DNA of 64,000 bases from Entonaema liquescens (Eukaryota; Ascomycota; Sordariomycetes; Xylariales; Xylariaceae). The notes under the pieces were generated by a model, which saw only the letters and a program-made list of their open reading frames with translations, was not told where the DNA came from and made no database searches. Numbering within the stretch: the first letter of the stretch is position 1; each line of letters begins with the position of its first letter. Of the stretch, positions 11,763 to 21,464 are shown in pieces. The stretch spans positions 1,364,001 through 1,428,000 of the forward strand of contig CADCSX010000025.1 in the NCBI GenBank assembly GCA_902805475.1. The letters run 5' to 3'. Both the position numbers and the translations under genes were made by a program.

Positions 11763-13441
11763 ATGGCTCCGAAACGCATCATGTCGGGACTTCAGCTCCA
11801 AGTGAGCGCGAAGATGAAGCCATCTTCTCCTTTACCATTATTTTTACTACTTTTGGCTGCATTACCTATGGCGGACGCACACGATCACAGCTCTACTCAT
11901 ATCGAAGATGGCAATGCCGTTTCGGCAGATCCGATTGTATGTTCAGTCAAAATGAATGGAATTGCTTTGGCTACAACGGAAGCACCGGAAACTGATGGTT
12001 CATACAGGATACAACGCTATGGATCCATATCTTCGTCCAGATGTTCGCCTGGGGCATCATCTTTCCCCTAGGAATGGTTCTTGGAGTATGCATCATCTAC
12101 CTCGAACTCCCCCTCACCTATCGATCTGAATTCTGACTAATTTCTCCATTTTTAGATCGTCAAGTCCCGATGGCACGTCCCTGTCCAGGTATTAGGCACA
12201 GCATTGGCGATCCTCGGATATGCCCTGGGTCATATGCATGGCGGCCGCGAGTTTCGGCATTCCAACGTCCACTCCAAATTCGCATCGCCGATTTCGTTAC
12301 TACTCTTCATCCAAATTCTCATGGGCATTTACCTGAAGCTACACCTCGAGAAGGGCATAAATGGGAAGATTAGACGATTCGTGAAGATCGGACATGGCAT
12401 AGTTGGAAAAGCATTGCCCGTCCTATCATGGATGCAGATGCTGTTTGGCGGCATTACAGCTCTCGGTTTCTGTCAGGGTGACCACCTTGGTCAATGCCTA
12501 GCGCATTTTATAATGGGAAGTGCTTTTATCGCCTATGGGATCCTCTTGACGCTATTATTGCTCGTTGGGCAGCTTTGGCTAAGGCGCACTGGGCGCTCGC
12601 AAGAGTTCTTCGATAGTTCCGTTATTGCTGCTTGGGGAGTAGTCAATACCTTTACCGAACACCGATGGGGCACTGAGTGGGTGAAGAATGACTGGCAGCA
12701 TACTACAATGGGTATAATCTGGTGGTCCGCAGGATTGGCCGGAGTTTGGTTGAGCAAAGACCGTGATGGGCGACCACAGCGTAACTTCATCCCAGGTTTT
12801 GTGCTTTTAATGACTGGCTGGGCTATGAGTGCTCATCCCCAAGAGTTGATGATCAGTGCCGAAACCCACAAGATGTTCGGATATACGCTCATGGCAGCTG
12901 GTGTCACACGCATCATCGAGATATCTTTCGTACTTCGGGATCGACCTGGCATATCCGAGAATGGGCGCGAAACAACCAGTTTCCAATATGTTCCCGTCTT
13001 TGTGAGTTTTTTTTTCTAGTTTGTTATACTGCGAATCGTACCTTTTACTAACGTATGCTCAAGCTGCTCTATGCCTCCGGCTTCTTATTTATGGGTGCAA
13101 CTGAGGAGCAAATGGAAACGGTCGCAAAATCTGGCATGGACCATGTCGCCTACATCTTAATATTATATTCGCTCGCCTTCCTGCTCTTCCTTTTTGTCAA
13201 TGTTCTTATTAGCGTCTACGACCGGAATTTTGCTCCAGAGCTTCCTAATAAAGACGCAGCAAATGGTAGATTAGGACCCCGGGTAAACGGCAACGTACCA
13301 GTGAGGGACGCTCAAGAGTTCGAATTAGAAGGGTTAATGAGCGATGACGAGGATGAGGATGCAAGGCCACTGAGAGATGACGACAGCGCGTTAAATAGCC
13401 CAAGCACTATTGGCAAAAACAGTGACGGTGTTGCCCGCTGA
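11763..13441 (+). CDS. YTP1-like multi-pass membrane protein
   Basis: Four exons fit: 11763-11936, 12008-12085, 12156-13001 and 13064-13441, giving 491 residues. The first junction (donor GTATGT) joins the N-terminal segment to TTLWIHIFVQMFAWG. The likely signal peptide starts at the Met at 11814 (KPSSPLPLFLLLLAALPMADA), so that ATG may be the true start. A His-rich lumenal patch (AHDHSS) follows. The N-terminal half matches the DUF2427-type region with HMHGGREF and HSNVHSKFA. The C-terminal half carries the YTP1 signatures FTEHRWG, DWQHTTMGIIWWSAG and SAETHKMFGY, with about ten membrane spans. The cytoplasmic tail is acidic (SDDEDEDARPLRDDD). The many conserved histidines inside membrane spans recall cytochrome b561 proteins, but heme binding is only an inference. 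Confidence 0.85.
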
Positions 13442-14455
13442 TCGTAGTTAAGGAGAGTTAAACAGAAAAATCTATACGATCGTAATGATCGCTGGTTTAG
13501 AGGGAGATACATGTCATTTTGGTTATTGCATAGGCCGCGGGCGTCTGGATAAGGGTTTATAGGAGGCGGTTCATAGGGGCGGTTAGTTTCAAGGTTACAT
13601 CGGAAGCATCTATGAATAAAGCTATTCTAGAGTGGAACCAGCTTTAGTCTCATACATATTTTTAATTCGAAGGGGAATACCGACGTTGGCTGACAGCACT
13701 GGGCCATCTTGTCACAGGAACCTAGGTATTCGTAACCATTCTCCCCTACTTAACCTGACGCTAGTTACATTAATATAACTACTGGTATCAGACCTGGTCT
13801 AAGTCCACGACCATAATATGTGACAGATAGACAAGACAGAGGTGTTAGGCAGGTAGGCAGGATGAGTAAATGTACCTCAGAATTATTAAGACATATAATA
13901 AAGAAGAGTAACACGTATGTATATGGGTGATTTTGGTCCAGCCAGGTTCGTAGTTGGCATAGCCGGACAGTTATTTTTTTACTTGATTTCATCACGATAC
14001 ATGCTGTTGCGTAAACCAGGCGGTGTGTTAGCGAATTCCTTTGAAAGTAAATCACTTTCAAAGGGTAATTTCTTGTACAAGAACAATTTTTGGAACTTAA
14101 ACTTGATGGAATTCAACAATCCATTATTTGTAAGGATAGGCAGCAAAGAGAAGCCGCCCTGCTAAATTATCCTAAGTATCAAAGCAAGCATTAGTATTGC
14201 TCTGGTAACCATTCCTTAACACATTGTTCTCGCAATTTAACGGAAAAGGGCACGCAGCCAACCAGTTTCCTCCTGCTTTTTTTCGTCGCGTGCGTGTTAA
14301 GGTAACTAAGTCACCCGTGCAACCACATATCCAACGTACTCTTTGGCCTGGACTTCTTCTAAACGAAAAATAGCGCCAACATACTTTATGCTGAGTCCCA
14401 CAATAGGACATGACACTCAAGATCTACCACCACCTTACAAACTCCCAATCTCGCG
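13442..14455. other. Intergenic, no gene seen
   Basis: It holds a near copy of the TACCTAGGTA motif at 13719-13728 (first base A). Open frames on both strands look random. Confidence 0.5.
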
Positions 14456-15475
14456 ATGGCTTCTAAAAACGACAGCCAAGTAGGCGCCAAGGACAAGGGC
14501 ACTAGCGCAAAGAACACCAAAACTCTTAGTCCCGACAAAGATGCCGATAAGTCAAAAGCATCCCGATTGCTCGATAAAGCGGCCAAATATAAAGCTGCCC
14601 TTGAGCTTCATGGAGAACACGTCAAAGCGCATCTTAATAAGCTGGAAGAGATCGAAGAGCGGCACAGATTGGTGACCGAGGAGATCTTGCCTAAATTGAG
14701 CTTTATGGGAGATGCTTTGCTATTGAGGATGGAGTCGATGCAGCAAGATGTCGACCGTCTTCGTGATATTCGCTTGGAAATTGAACGCGATCAAGCTGCA
14801 GAGCAGGCCAACCCCGAACCAGTCACAGACGAAACTCCGCCCCAGATTATGACTGTGAATCCTCAAGTCCTCCATGACATGGGCCTTGCCGATCTATCGA
14901 ATCTCGTCAGTGATGAGGTGGTTAAGATGGTTGTAGAACTGGCTATTCGTGGAGTTATCCTTACAGACCCTCCCGCAACGCCTCGTCCCGCAACACCGCC
15001 GCCGAAGTTTCCTCCTACAGTAGTACCTCCTACATCGCCCGTTGATGCACCTTCCACTACAGCCCAACCCTCTACTACAGTACAACCTTCTACCGCATCA
15101 CCCCCGGCTCCTCCGTCACTTCAGAAGACCTACAAGGAACGACAGAAGGAAAGACGCAAGCAGAGAAAGGCCGAGAAGGCGAAGCTCCAAAAGGAACAAC
15201 CATCAGAATCGGCAAGCCCCAACGTCTGTCCGAGCCGCAAGGTCATGAAGGGAAAGAAGCTAATCATGAAGACAGCAAAGAAGGGATTTCGCTCCCGCAG
15301 AATCAAGGAAGACATGATGGGATCATACACTGCCAAAACCATGAGAAATATACTGTGGGAGATCGGACTGGCGATTCGTTGGGCCCCTTATCACATGGAA
15401 TGGATGCGTTTTATCCAGGATTATGACATGGAAACCCGTTGGAAGCTACGAACGAAGAAGTACGCGTTTTGTTAA
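14456..15475 (+). CDS. Unknown basic, partly coiled-coil protein, 339 aa
   Basis: This is a single-exon frame starting at the first ATG (MASKNDSQVG). I do not recognise a family. Residues ~40-125 are helical and charged (LNKLEEIEERHRLVTEEI, MQQDVDRLRDIRLEIERD) and probably form a coiled coil. Residues ~165-225 are a low-complexity linker of Pro, Thr, Ser and Ala. Residues ~225-290 are strongly basic (KERQKERRKQRKAEKAKLQK and later KGKKLIMKTAKKGFRSRR) and could be a nuclear localisation or nucleic-acid-binding tail. The C-terminus (YHMEWMRFIQDYDMETRW) is aromatic and folded-looking. There is no signal peptide. Codon-level coherence over 1 kb makes this a likely gene. Confidence 0.6.
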   Translation: MASKNDSQVGAKDKGTSAKNTKTLSPDKDADKSKASRLLDKAAKYKAALELHGEHVKAHLNKLEEIEERHRLVTEEILPKLSFMGDALLLRMESMQQDVDRLRDIRLEIERDQAAEQANPEPVTDETPPQIMTVNPQVLHDMGLADLSNLVSDEVVKMVVELAIRGVILTDPPATPRPATPPPKFPPTVVPPTSPVDAPSTTAQPSTTVQPSTASPPAPPSLQKTYKERQKERRKQRKAEKAKLQKEQPSESASPNVCPSRKVMKGKKLIMKTAKKGFRSRRIKEDMMGSYTAKTMRNILWEIGLAIRWAPYHMEWMRFIQDYDMETRWKLRTKKYAFC

Positions 15476-16317
15476 GTGTACTGGCAAGGACTTATGGTGT
15501 CGTGATTAGGGTTAGTCACGTATATTGTGTACGTTTGGCTGGAGGAAGATGGTGCCTCCTTCAGTTTGTTTTCGTTGTGTAGATAATATGGTGCCATGTG
15601 TTCATCACACAGCTATCATGATGATAGTCTTTTCTCTACGAATAATACTTGCTCCTATAAAGCTATTGCCCGAAGTGTCAAACTGTATCGCCTCCACTGC
15701 GACTGTATTCTCTACTACATCAATAAATGTTATTCCTTGTTGTGTATTCATCAGGGTATAACAGGCAGCAACTTCTTCCCGAGGCACTATGACCTGCTGC
15801 CCAGAGCCGCATATTAGGATATAATCATATGAAGCAATCGAAAGCCTGCGTCCAACGGGCTATAACCAATGATAGAATATTTTCGAAGTTCCCGCTTTAG
15901 GTTTAAAGTCCAGACCAGATCTTCCTATCCAAGTGATCGGCAACCAATATCAGGACCTAAACTAGAGTATAAATCTAACTGCCATCAATTTGCGGAGACC
16001 CCGCGTTAAGAAGATCCCTATACCTAATTCGCCAAGGCGGAAGATTGGCCATGCACAGAGGTCGACCGAGCCCGATGAGGAAAATTCCCTATTTAGCCAA
16101 TGAGCTTATATAAACTTAACAGAGGCGGCATTGGCGTGAAGTAGATTGCGTACCCCTGAGCAATGTAAAGGAGCTCCGCATGAGCTATGGCGCAAGGCCC
16201 GCGATTCGATAACATCGCCAGTATTTATATCTGACCCGGCTCCTGGGAGCATACCCCAATAAGACAGATCGTCGCCCCACGTATAGGGTTTTTTTATCGT
16301 AGACTTTGACATTCAAG
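15476..16317. other. Intergenic with the promoter of the PEBP-like gene
   Basis: No gene is seen. A CCAAT box (AGCCAATGAG, 16095-16104) and a TATA box lie about 200 bp before the next ATG. Confidence 0.5.
16107..16114 (+). promoter_or_regulatory. TATA box of the PEBP-like gene, with CCAAT box just upstream
   Basis: TATATAAA at this position follows a CCAAT element by a few bases and precedes the ATG at 16318 by about 200 bp. Confidence 0.4.
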
Positions 16318-17012
16318 ATGAAGACTTTCAGTATTTTCTCCGCCCTGGCTCTAGCCAGCATCTCGGCTGCTCAGACTCCAGAGGGTTTTACACCTACTGT
16401 GGAGCAAAAGCTCGAAGTTACCTTCGGGACCAAGTCGGTGACGCCTGGTCTAGCACTGGCGAAGACTGAGACTTCAAGACAGCCGACTATTGGACTGAGC
16501 ATTCCCGCTAACGGTACTTACGTGTGGATGCTGATCGGTAAGTTTCTTACGTCACGATCACAGAACTCGACTACTAACTATCTGTTATAGACCTCGATGC
16601 GTATGTTTCCACGACTCTTATACTTTATACTATCTATTCTTAACTAACTCGGTATAATGCTAGATCAACCAACTTCATCAACCCAGGGCAGGGACAGCGA
16701 ACTACCTACCTTCACACTGTGATCCGAGACTTCAAGGCCAGCGGCAGCGCGTCAGCAGACGGCATTAGCACTCTCACCTCCACGGCCAACGGCCCCGTGG
16801 CATGGTTCGCCCCGGCACCCCAGCCAGAGAACCCGGTCCACCCGCACCGATACACGAACCTGCTGTGGGAACAGCCGGAGAACTGGCAGATTCCCTCGGC
16901 GGCGAACCAGATGCTGCAAAGCCAGAAGACGGGCTTCAACGTTGCTAAGTTTATCACGGCTGCCGGACTGAAGGACCCCATTGCCGCGAACTACTTTAAC
17001 GTCACGGGTTAA
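16318..17012 (+). CDS. Secreted PEBP-family protein (carboxypeptidase Y inhibitor-like)
   Basis: Three exons fit: 16318-16537, a 10-nt microexon at 16591-16600, and 16664-17012, giving 192 residues. The signal peptide is MKTFSIFSALALASISAAQ. The spliced protein reads DLDASTNFINPG across both introns, the ligand-pocket motif of phosphatidylethanolamine-binding proteins. After it come TYLHTVIRDF, the proline-rich pocket WFAPAPQPENPVHPHRY and the downstream NLLWEQPENW. Fungal members inhibit serine carboxypeptidases or bind anionic phospholipids; the secreted ones are of uncertain role. The start at 16318 was chosen because it begins the signal peptide. The microexon is supported by good signals on both sides (TTATAG before, GCGTATGT after) and by exact phase. 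It is convergent with the oxidase gene to the right. Confidence 0.85.
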
Positions 17013-17189
17013 GCGGGGAATACAGGTCAGAAAAGGGAGTGATCGAAGGGGTATGGAAATGTATATATGAAGAAATCCGGATGTACATTGACCGAGATGG
17101 GATTCCATTTGCTCGCTATCAAAACATCTAACAGAGACACAAATATTCCCTTTGTCAATTTAACTACCAAATTCACTGCCAATAAGTCC

Positions 17190-18733
17190 TCAAATCGTGA
17201 ACTCTGAAATGACAGCATTATAACGACCAAGTCTTCCCTTCTGTAGTGTAACTCATCGGTTAGATACTCACGCCATCTCCGTCGTAGACGGGAAATAAGC
17301 CCCTTCGGAAGCGAGTCCAAAGCGTCGCGATTAATATCCTTCAGGTCCGGATACCCCGCGACATTCATCAGGATATCAAAATCCGCCAGGAGGCCCTTCA
17401 TCACATGGCGCACGCCCTCCTCGCCGCCGGAGCCCAGCGCGTACACCCATAGACGACCGATAAACACGAACTTGGCTCCGAGCGCCAGAGCCTTGAACAC
17501 GTCGGCGCCGCCTCGGACGCCCGAGTCGTACATGATCTGCCGAACAGTTATCAGTTTCACGACTCTTGAAGTGCTTGAAGTAAACTTAAGTGAACTTACG
17601 TATATCTTATCCCCCACCGCCTCCGCAATCCTCTCCAGCGCATCCAAGCTCGCCACCGCACCATCAACCTGCCTCCCCGCATGATTCGACACCACAATCC
17701 CATCGACCCCCAACTCCACCGCCTTCCGCGCATCCGCCACGCTCTGTATGCCCTTAATACAAAACGGCTTCCCACCACTCAGCCGCTTCCAATTCTCCAT
17801 AAGCCACGGTAACCTGTCCCACGAGAACGCGTGTCCGTGCCAGATATGCCTGTCGATCCACTCCGCGCCGACCCGGTACTTATCCTCCGGTTTCTCCGGA
17901 TCTAGCTTCGCCCCCGCAACCGCTCGACAAACGCCGCGTCTTGCAGCCCCAGGTCCCCGCCCCGTGCTCGTGGTAGAACGCGTAGTTCCCGTGCGCCGCG
18001 TCGTCGTGCCGCCACCCCAGCTGCCAGGTATCCGTCGTGAGCACGCACGCCGTGTACCCGTTCTGCGCAGCGCGTTCCAGCATCGACAGCGCGACGGCAT
18101 CGTCCGGGCTCCAGTATAATTGGAAGAAGCGCACGCCGCTGGCGCCGTTGGCGCGCGCTACGTCCTCGATGCTGTAGCTGCCCGCGGAGCTCAGGCAGTA
18201 CGGCAGGTTGAGTTCGGCGGCGACGCGGGCGGGCGACAGTTCGCCCGTCGCGTGGTAGATGCGGTTGATGCCGATGGGGGCGAAGCCGATGGGGGCTGCG
18301 ACGCGGTGCCCGAAGATGCTGGTCGCGGTGTCCCGCTGGTTGGTGTCGACGAGCATGCGCGGGATGATCTGGTGTCGGAAGAAGGCCTGGCGGTTGGCGT
18401 AGTGCGTCCATGAGAGCCCTGCGTTGCAGGATGCGTAGTGCCTGAGATTATGTGAGATTGAGATTGAGATTGAGATTGGTCTCAATGACAGGGGGAGACT
18501 AATACCATCCGGACTGGCTGAGACGCTCTCTGGCTGTCTCCCTCAGTTTATCAGGGTCTATGAGTTTAGTTAGATTATACGAAACTCATATTATATATAT
18601 ATATATATGAACTCTTACGTGTGTTAAAGGGCGGGTGCTTTCCCTCGTTCGGCGCCCAGAAGAGTTCTCTCTGGTAGAGGGCCCATTGCGGCGTGCTGCG
18701 TTGGCTGATGTTGGGGTTTTCTGGGTTGCTCAT
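17190..18733 (-). CDS. FMN-dependent alpha-hydroxy-acid dehydrogenase/oxidase, two 1-nt frameshifts (possible pseudogene)
   Basis: Exons: 18619-18733, 18506-18557, 17600-18441, 17272-17536 and 17190-17203. The summed length is 1288 nt, exactly two short of 430 codons. The family is clear: APIGFAPIGINR, the flavin-site LSSAGSYSIEDVA, FQLYWSPDD, TDTWQLGWR, CIKGIQSVADA, the catalytic-His motif SNHAGRQVDG and DSGVRGGADVFKALALGA. Members oxidise lactate or similar 2-hydroxy acids. Inside exon 3 the protein leaves one frame after YHEHG, continues as DLGLQDAAFVERL in a second, and continues as AKLDPEKPEDKY in a third. Each switch sits in a run of G and fits the loss of one base. This may be true decay or homopolymer error in the assembly. 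The short last exon (donor GTGAGT, acceptor TTTCAG) ends the protein in WQFTI. The gene is markedly GC-richer than its surroundings. Confidence 0.75.
18454..18477. repeat. (GAGATT)n microsatellite inside intron 2 of the oxidase gene
   Basis: Four copies of a 6-bp unit lie just upstream of the intron's 3' splice site on the minus strand. A (TA)n tract at about 18592-18608 lies in the neighbouring intron 1. Confidence 0.7.
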
Positions 18734-19194
18734 GGTGGTAGCTGAGGATAGAAGCCAATGATATATACTATTGTATTTAACGATCTACTTGTGATTATCT
18801 GATGACTTCGAAATATCTTGGCGAAATATGATTCCTTTTTTATACATCTTTAGTGATAGAGAGCCGCCCGATCAGCGGCGCCGGAAGATGTCCGATGACA
18901 TCAAGACATGGTCATTGATTTACTTGTGAAGACTAGGATATGACCCGGCAATAGAGTTGAAGTCAATAATAAGCAACGTGCAGACAGCATGGTACATGTA
19001 ACACGCATTTCGATATACTCTTGTGACCTTTTGAATTGACCAATTATAACTCGTCTATTGATTTTTGATATATACTCCTAATCGAGAATAAAAAGGTTAT
19101 AACCCCTCCGAAACAGCGAGACGGCGAGACTCCGAACATTTTCCACCCCAACCCATATTTACAACGTAACGACAACTTTTGAGGCTTAGATACA

Positions 19195-19537
19195 ATGGGT
19201 CTCAGCCAATTGTTTGAGGCAAGATCGTCAACAAGTTCCTGAGGATGTCCGGGAACGGCTGAAGACCTTCCTCAATAGTCTTCCTGTTCAAAAACTTTTC
19301 GTGTAAGAAATAACGACAACGAACAATGACAAATGCAATAACCTGCGAGCTGCGGAACTCATAGGAGAAAAGATGCAAACCTTCGCAGTTCCCTCGGTCT
19401 TCAACCCCGGATTTCCGAACCAGCATTCCGATGTGCTAGCTAGCTCATTGCGCATAGTCGACAACTTTCTTCTCGGGGTGCTTGGACAGGTAATCATCAA
19501 CCATCGGATGAAGCTTAGGGAAGCAAGAGGAGACTAA
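19195..19537 (+). pseudogene. Decayed short coding remnant, family unknown
   Basis: One frame (phase of base 19220) reads like protein on both sides of a single TAA at 19304-19306. Before it is RQDRQQVPEDVRERLKTFLN, and after it come NNLRAAELIGEKMQTFAVPS and DVLASSLRIVDNFLLGVL, ending at TAA 19535-19537. An ATG at 19195 (MGLSQLFEARS) is in a different frame, so a 1-nt frameshift would also be needed. I do not recognise the family. A small intron near the stop is possible, but no convincing acceptor was found. It ends 8 bp before the stop of the opposite secreted-protein gene. This could be a broken gene or chance; support is weak. Confidence 0.3.
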
Positions 19538-19545
19538 AGGTCCCC

Positions 19546-19923
19546 TCATAGAGGAGTAGCGACAGGAGTCCAGATGGTAGCGCTCCCCGTCACGTTGGTC
19601 GGGGCCCATATTGTTGCGCTGCCAGTTACGCTAGGGGGGAAATAAGGTAACGACATGCTATGAGCCACATCTTCTGAGGCCGAGGATGTTGCGCTGCTAG
19701 ATGCGCTGGGTGGGAAATAAGGAAGCGACACACTTCCTGTGACGTCGGCTGGAGCTGAGGATGTTGCGGTACCGGTTGCTTGAGGAGGAGTCCAGATGGT
19801 AGCGCTACCCGTCACGTTGGTCGGGAATGAGAATGTTGTGCTGGGGCTTGCCCGAATAATTGGGTTGGCCATTGCCATGCTAAGCATGGAAAGGATGGCA
19901 ACGAAAGAGACGACGGACTTCAT
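19546..19923 (-). CDS. Small secreted protein built from repeated modules, 125 aa
   Basis: The start at 19923 gives a signal peptide (MKSVVSFVAILSMLSMAMA). The mature part is low in Cys and Lys and rich in Ser, Thr, Ala and Pro. Two kinds of module repeat: NVTGSATIWTP (three copies, one starting VTGS and ending WAP) and a longer one ending SLPYFPPS (two copies), arranged A-B-B-A-A. At DNA level, 40-bp blocks at 19564-19603 and 19786-19825 differ at one base, so the repeats are recent. Two NVT sequons are present. It resembles small repeat-containing cell-wall or secreted effector-like proteins of fungi, but no family is recognised. There is no GPI signal or membrane segment at the C-terminus. 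Confidence 0.65.
   Translation of the reverse strand: MKSVVSFVAILSMLSMAMANPIIRASPSTTFSFPTNVTGSATIWTPPQATGTATSSAPADVTGSVSLPYFPPSASSSATSSASEDVAHSMSLPYFPPSVTGSATIWAPTNVTGSATIWTPVATPL
19564..19825. repeat. 40-bp direct repeat, two copies (19564-19603 and 19786-19825)
   Basis: The two blocks are identical except for one C/A difference and lie in the same reading frame of the small secreted-protein gene, encoding the NVTGSATIWTP module at its start and end. Confidence 0.8.
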
Positions 19924-20742
19924 CTTGTCGGTATTATGATAGCAAATAGTAGACTTAGGTGGGAAGTTTGGTTTGATGATATTCGACACTATACCCATCA
20001 GCAACTATCTATCATCTATTGCGTTAATCAGATCGCCCTTTTATATAATTTTCCATAACTAGGTGAAGTATAAAACTCTTTCATACCTTTTGAGATTCTC
20101 TTCTATTCCAAGACGTTCGCTTCCGAATCTGCAGTTCCTCTTTCGAGACCGAAAGATATCCCATCGGCGCAGAACGGTGATGTTGTCATTAATAATAGCC
20201 AGATCCATATTGCCTAATATACGGTCGGCCGGCCCAAGCCTCTTGGAATCCGGGAGTGGCCAAAAATAGGCCAAGCAGTATATATATCCAGAGGGTGACG
20301 CAATATTCGAGCGCCACGACTGGCGATGTCTAAGATGAGGTTGCAAAGACAGGAATCGACCCTCAAGGTTAGAGCAATTACCCAAGTCTCGTCCAGTCCA
20401 AGTAACAGATCGCATTGAGTAACGGCTCCGAAGAAACCAAGAAACTAGGTGATCGCACTTTACTTTGACATTCGATCGATCTACAGTCAACCTAAATATA
20501 GCCACAAGACGACAGATCAGAGCATCCGCTCTACATGTGATAGGAGGTCGAGAACTTTTCTATGCTGCGACTTTGACGTGGAAAAATTTCTTCCACTGGT
20601 CGATCTCGCAGCGGATTGGACATCGAGAATATACTTCTTGCAGATCAGCCTTAAATCGTCCTGATGAAATTAGGCATTTATTGTCTGAGCAAAACCTGGG
20701 CCAAAAACTACACAATGGGGGTATCTAAACGTAAATCTTTCA
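19924..20742. other. Intergenic, no supported gene
   Basis: Overlapping frames on both strands around 20059-20728 lack motifs and good codon character. It contains the promoter of the small secreted protein. Confidence 0.45.
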
Positions 20743-21464
20743 TTAACCACAGCATACAGACGGCTCTTCCAGGCTAGTACTCGCCCCCTTATCTGATTGG
20801 GATTCGGTTCCGATCACTACCTTGGCGATCATCCAATCGCATAAAAACTTTCCAACGCCGGCGCCGATAATGATACTTATTATGACATAGCCGTTAAATG
20901 ACATGGCTATTAGCATGAGTATATATGCGGCACCGAATGCGAATGCGTGTATGATAGAGCGGATCAGTTGCTGCAAGGGCGTTGCCCTGAACGTAACAAC
21001 CTGCGGTCCCGGGGCCGGCGTCTCGGAACAGCATGAGTCTGATTTGGATGCGCGGGCTTCCGCCGCTAAGTGCTGCTGGAATTGCCGCAGTATAAAGCTG
21101 TCATATTCCTTGCCTAACCGGCGGAGGAACTCGAGACATACGACAAGAATAAAAACACCGATACACGAGGCTGCAAAAGTCCCTTCGTTCTCAATACGCC
21201 ATGATTCAGCAAGGAAGCCTAGAAACAAGTTAATAATCCATCATCCCACACCAAGCCTCTTGGATACGTCTTGGATATGTCTTGGATATGTCTTGGATAT
21301 AATGAGTGGAAGCCTTACAAGTGCCAATAGTATTCCAGTTCCATGCCATCTATTTTCAGGTCAGCTATTGTCCAGTCGGCTCTATTTGAATGTAAATTAG
21401 TCACACGTACCGCGTGAGTGCACGTAGCGTTGCTACTCCCCATATCCATATGGCTGTGATCCAT
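20743..21464 (-). CDS. Ctr-family high-affinity copper transporter
   Basis: Three exons, 21411-21464, 21319-21349 and 20743-21218, give 186 residues. The N-terminus is Met/His-rich (MDHSHMDMGSSN), the typical extracellular copper-capturing segment. The 31-nt second exon encodes AMAWNWNTIGT, and joining it to exon 3 gives TCFLAESWRIE, the fungal Ctr signature before and in TM1. TM2 carries the M-x3-M copper motif (MLIAMSFNG) and TM3 the GAGVGKF packing motif followed by CDWM. A loop and the tail contain further Cys (DSCCSE, SVCCG) that may bind or sense copper. Ctr trimers import Cu(I), which needs prior reduction of Cu(II). The divergent neighbour is a metalloreductase. Intron 2 holds four tandem 11-bp repeats. 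Confidence 0.88.
21258..21300. repeat. Four tandem 11-bp repeats in intron 2 of the Ctr gene
   Basis: The unit is TCTTGGATATG (first copy with ACG at its end, last copy one base short). The array fills almost half of the 94-bp intron. Confidence 0.8.

Noticed and set aside
17472..18413. Long open frames on the plus strand and extra minus-strand frames across the oxidase gene
   Set aside because: High GC removes stop codons; only the frames with FMN-dehydrogenase motifs are real.
20059..20728. Overlapping 68-148 codon frames on both strands
   Set aside because: No motif, poor composition, no splice partners.
21258..21300. Short regular repeats considered as a CRISPR-like array
   Set aside because: Contiguous tandem units without spacers in a fungal intron.
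20903..21400. 165-codon plus-strand ORF over the copper transporter
   Set aside because: Antisense shadow; the opposite strand has a complete Ctr protein.
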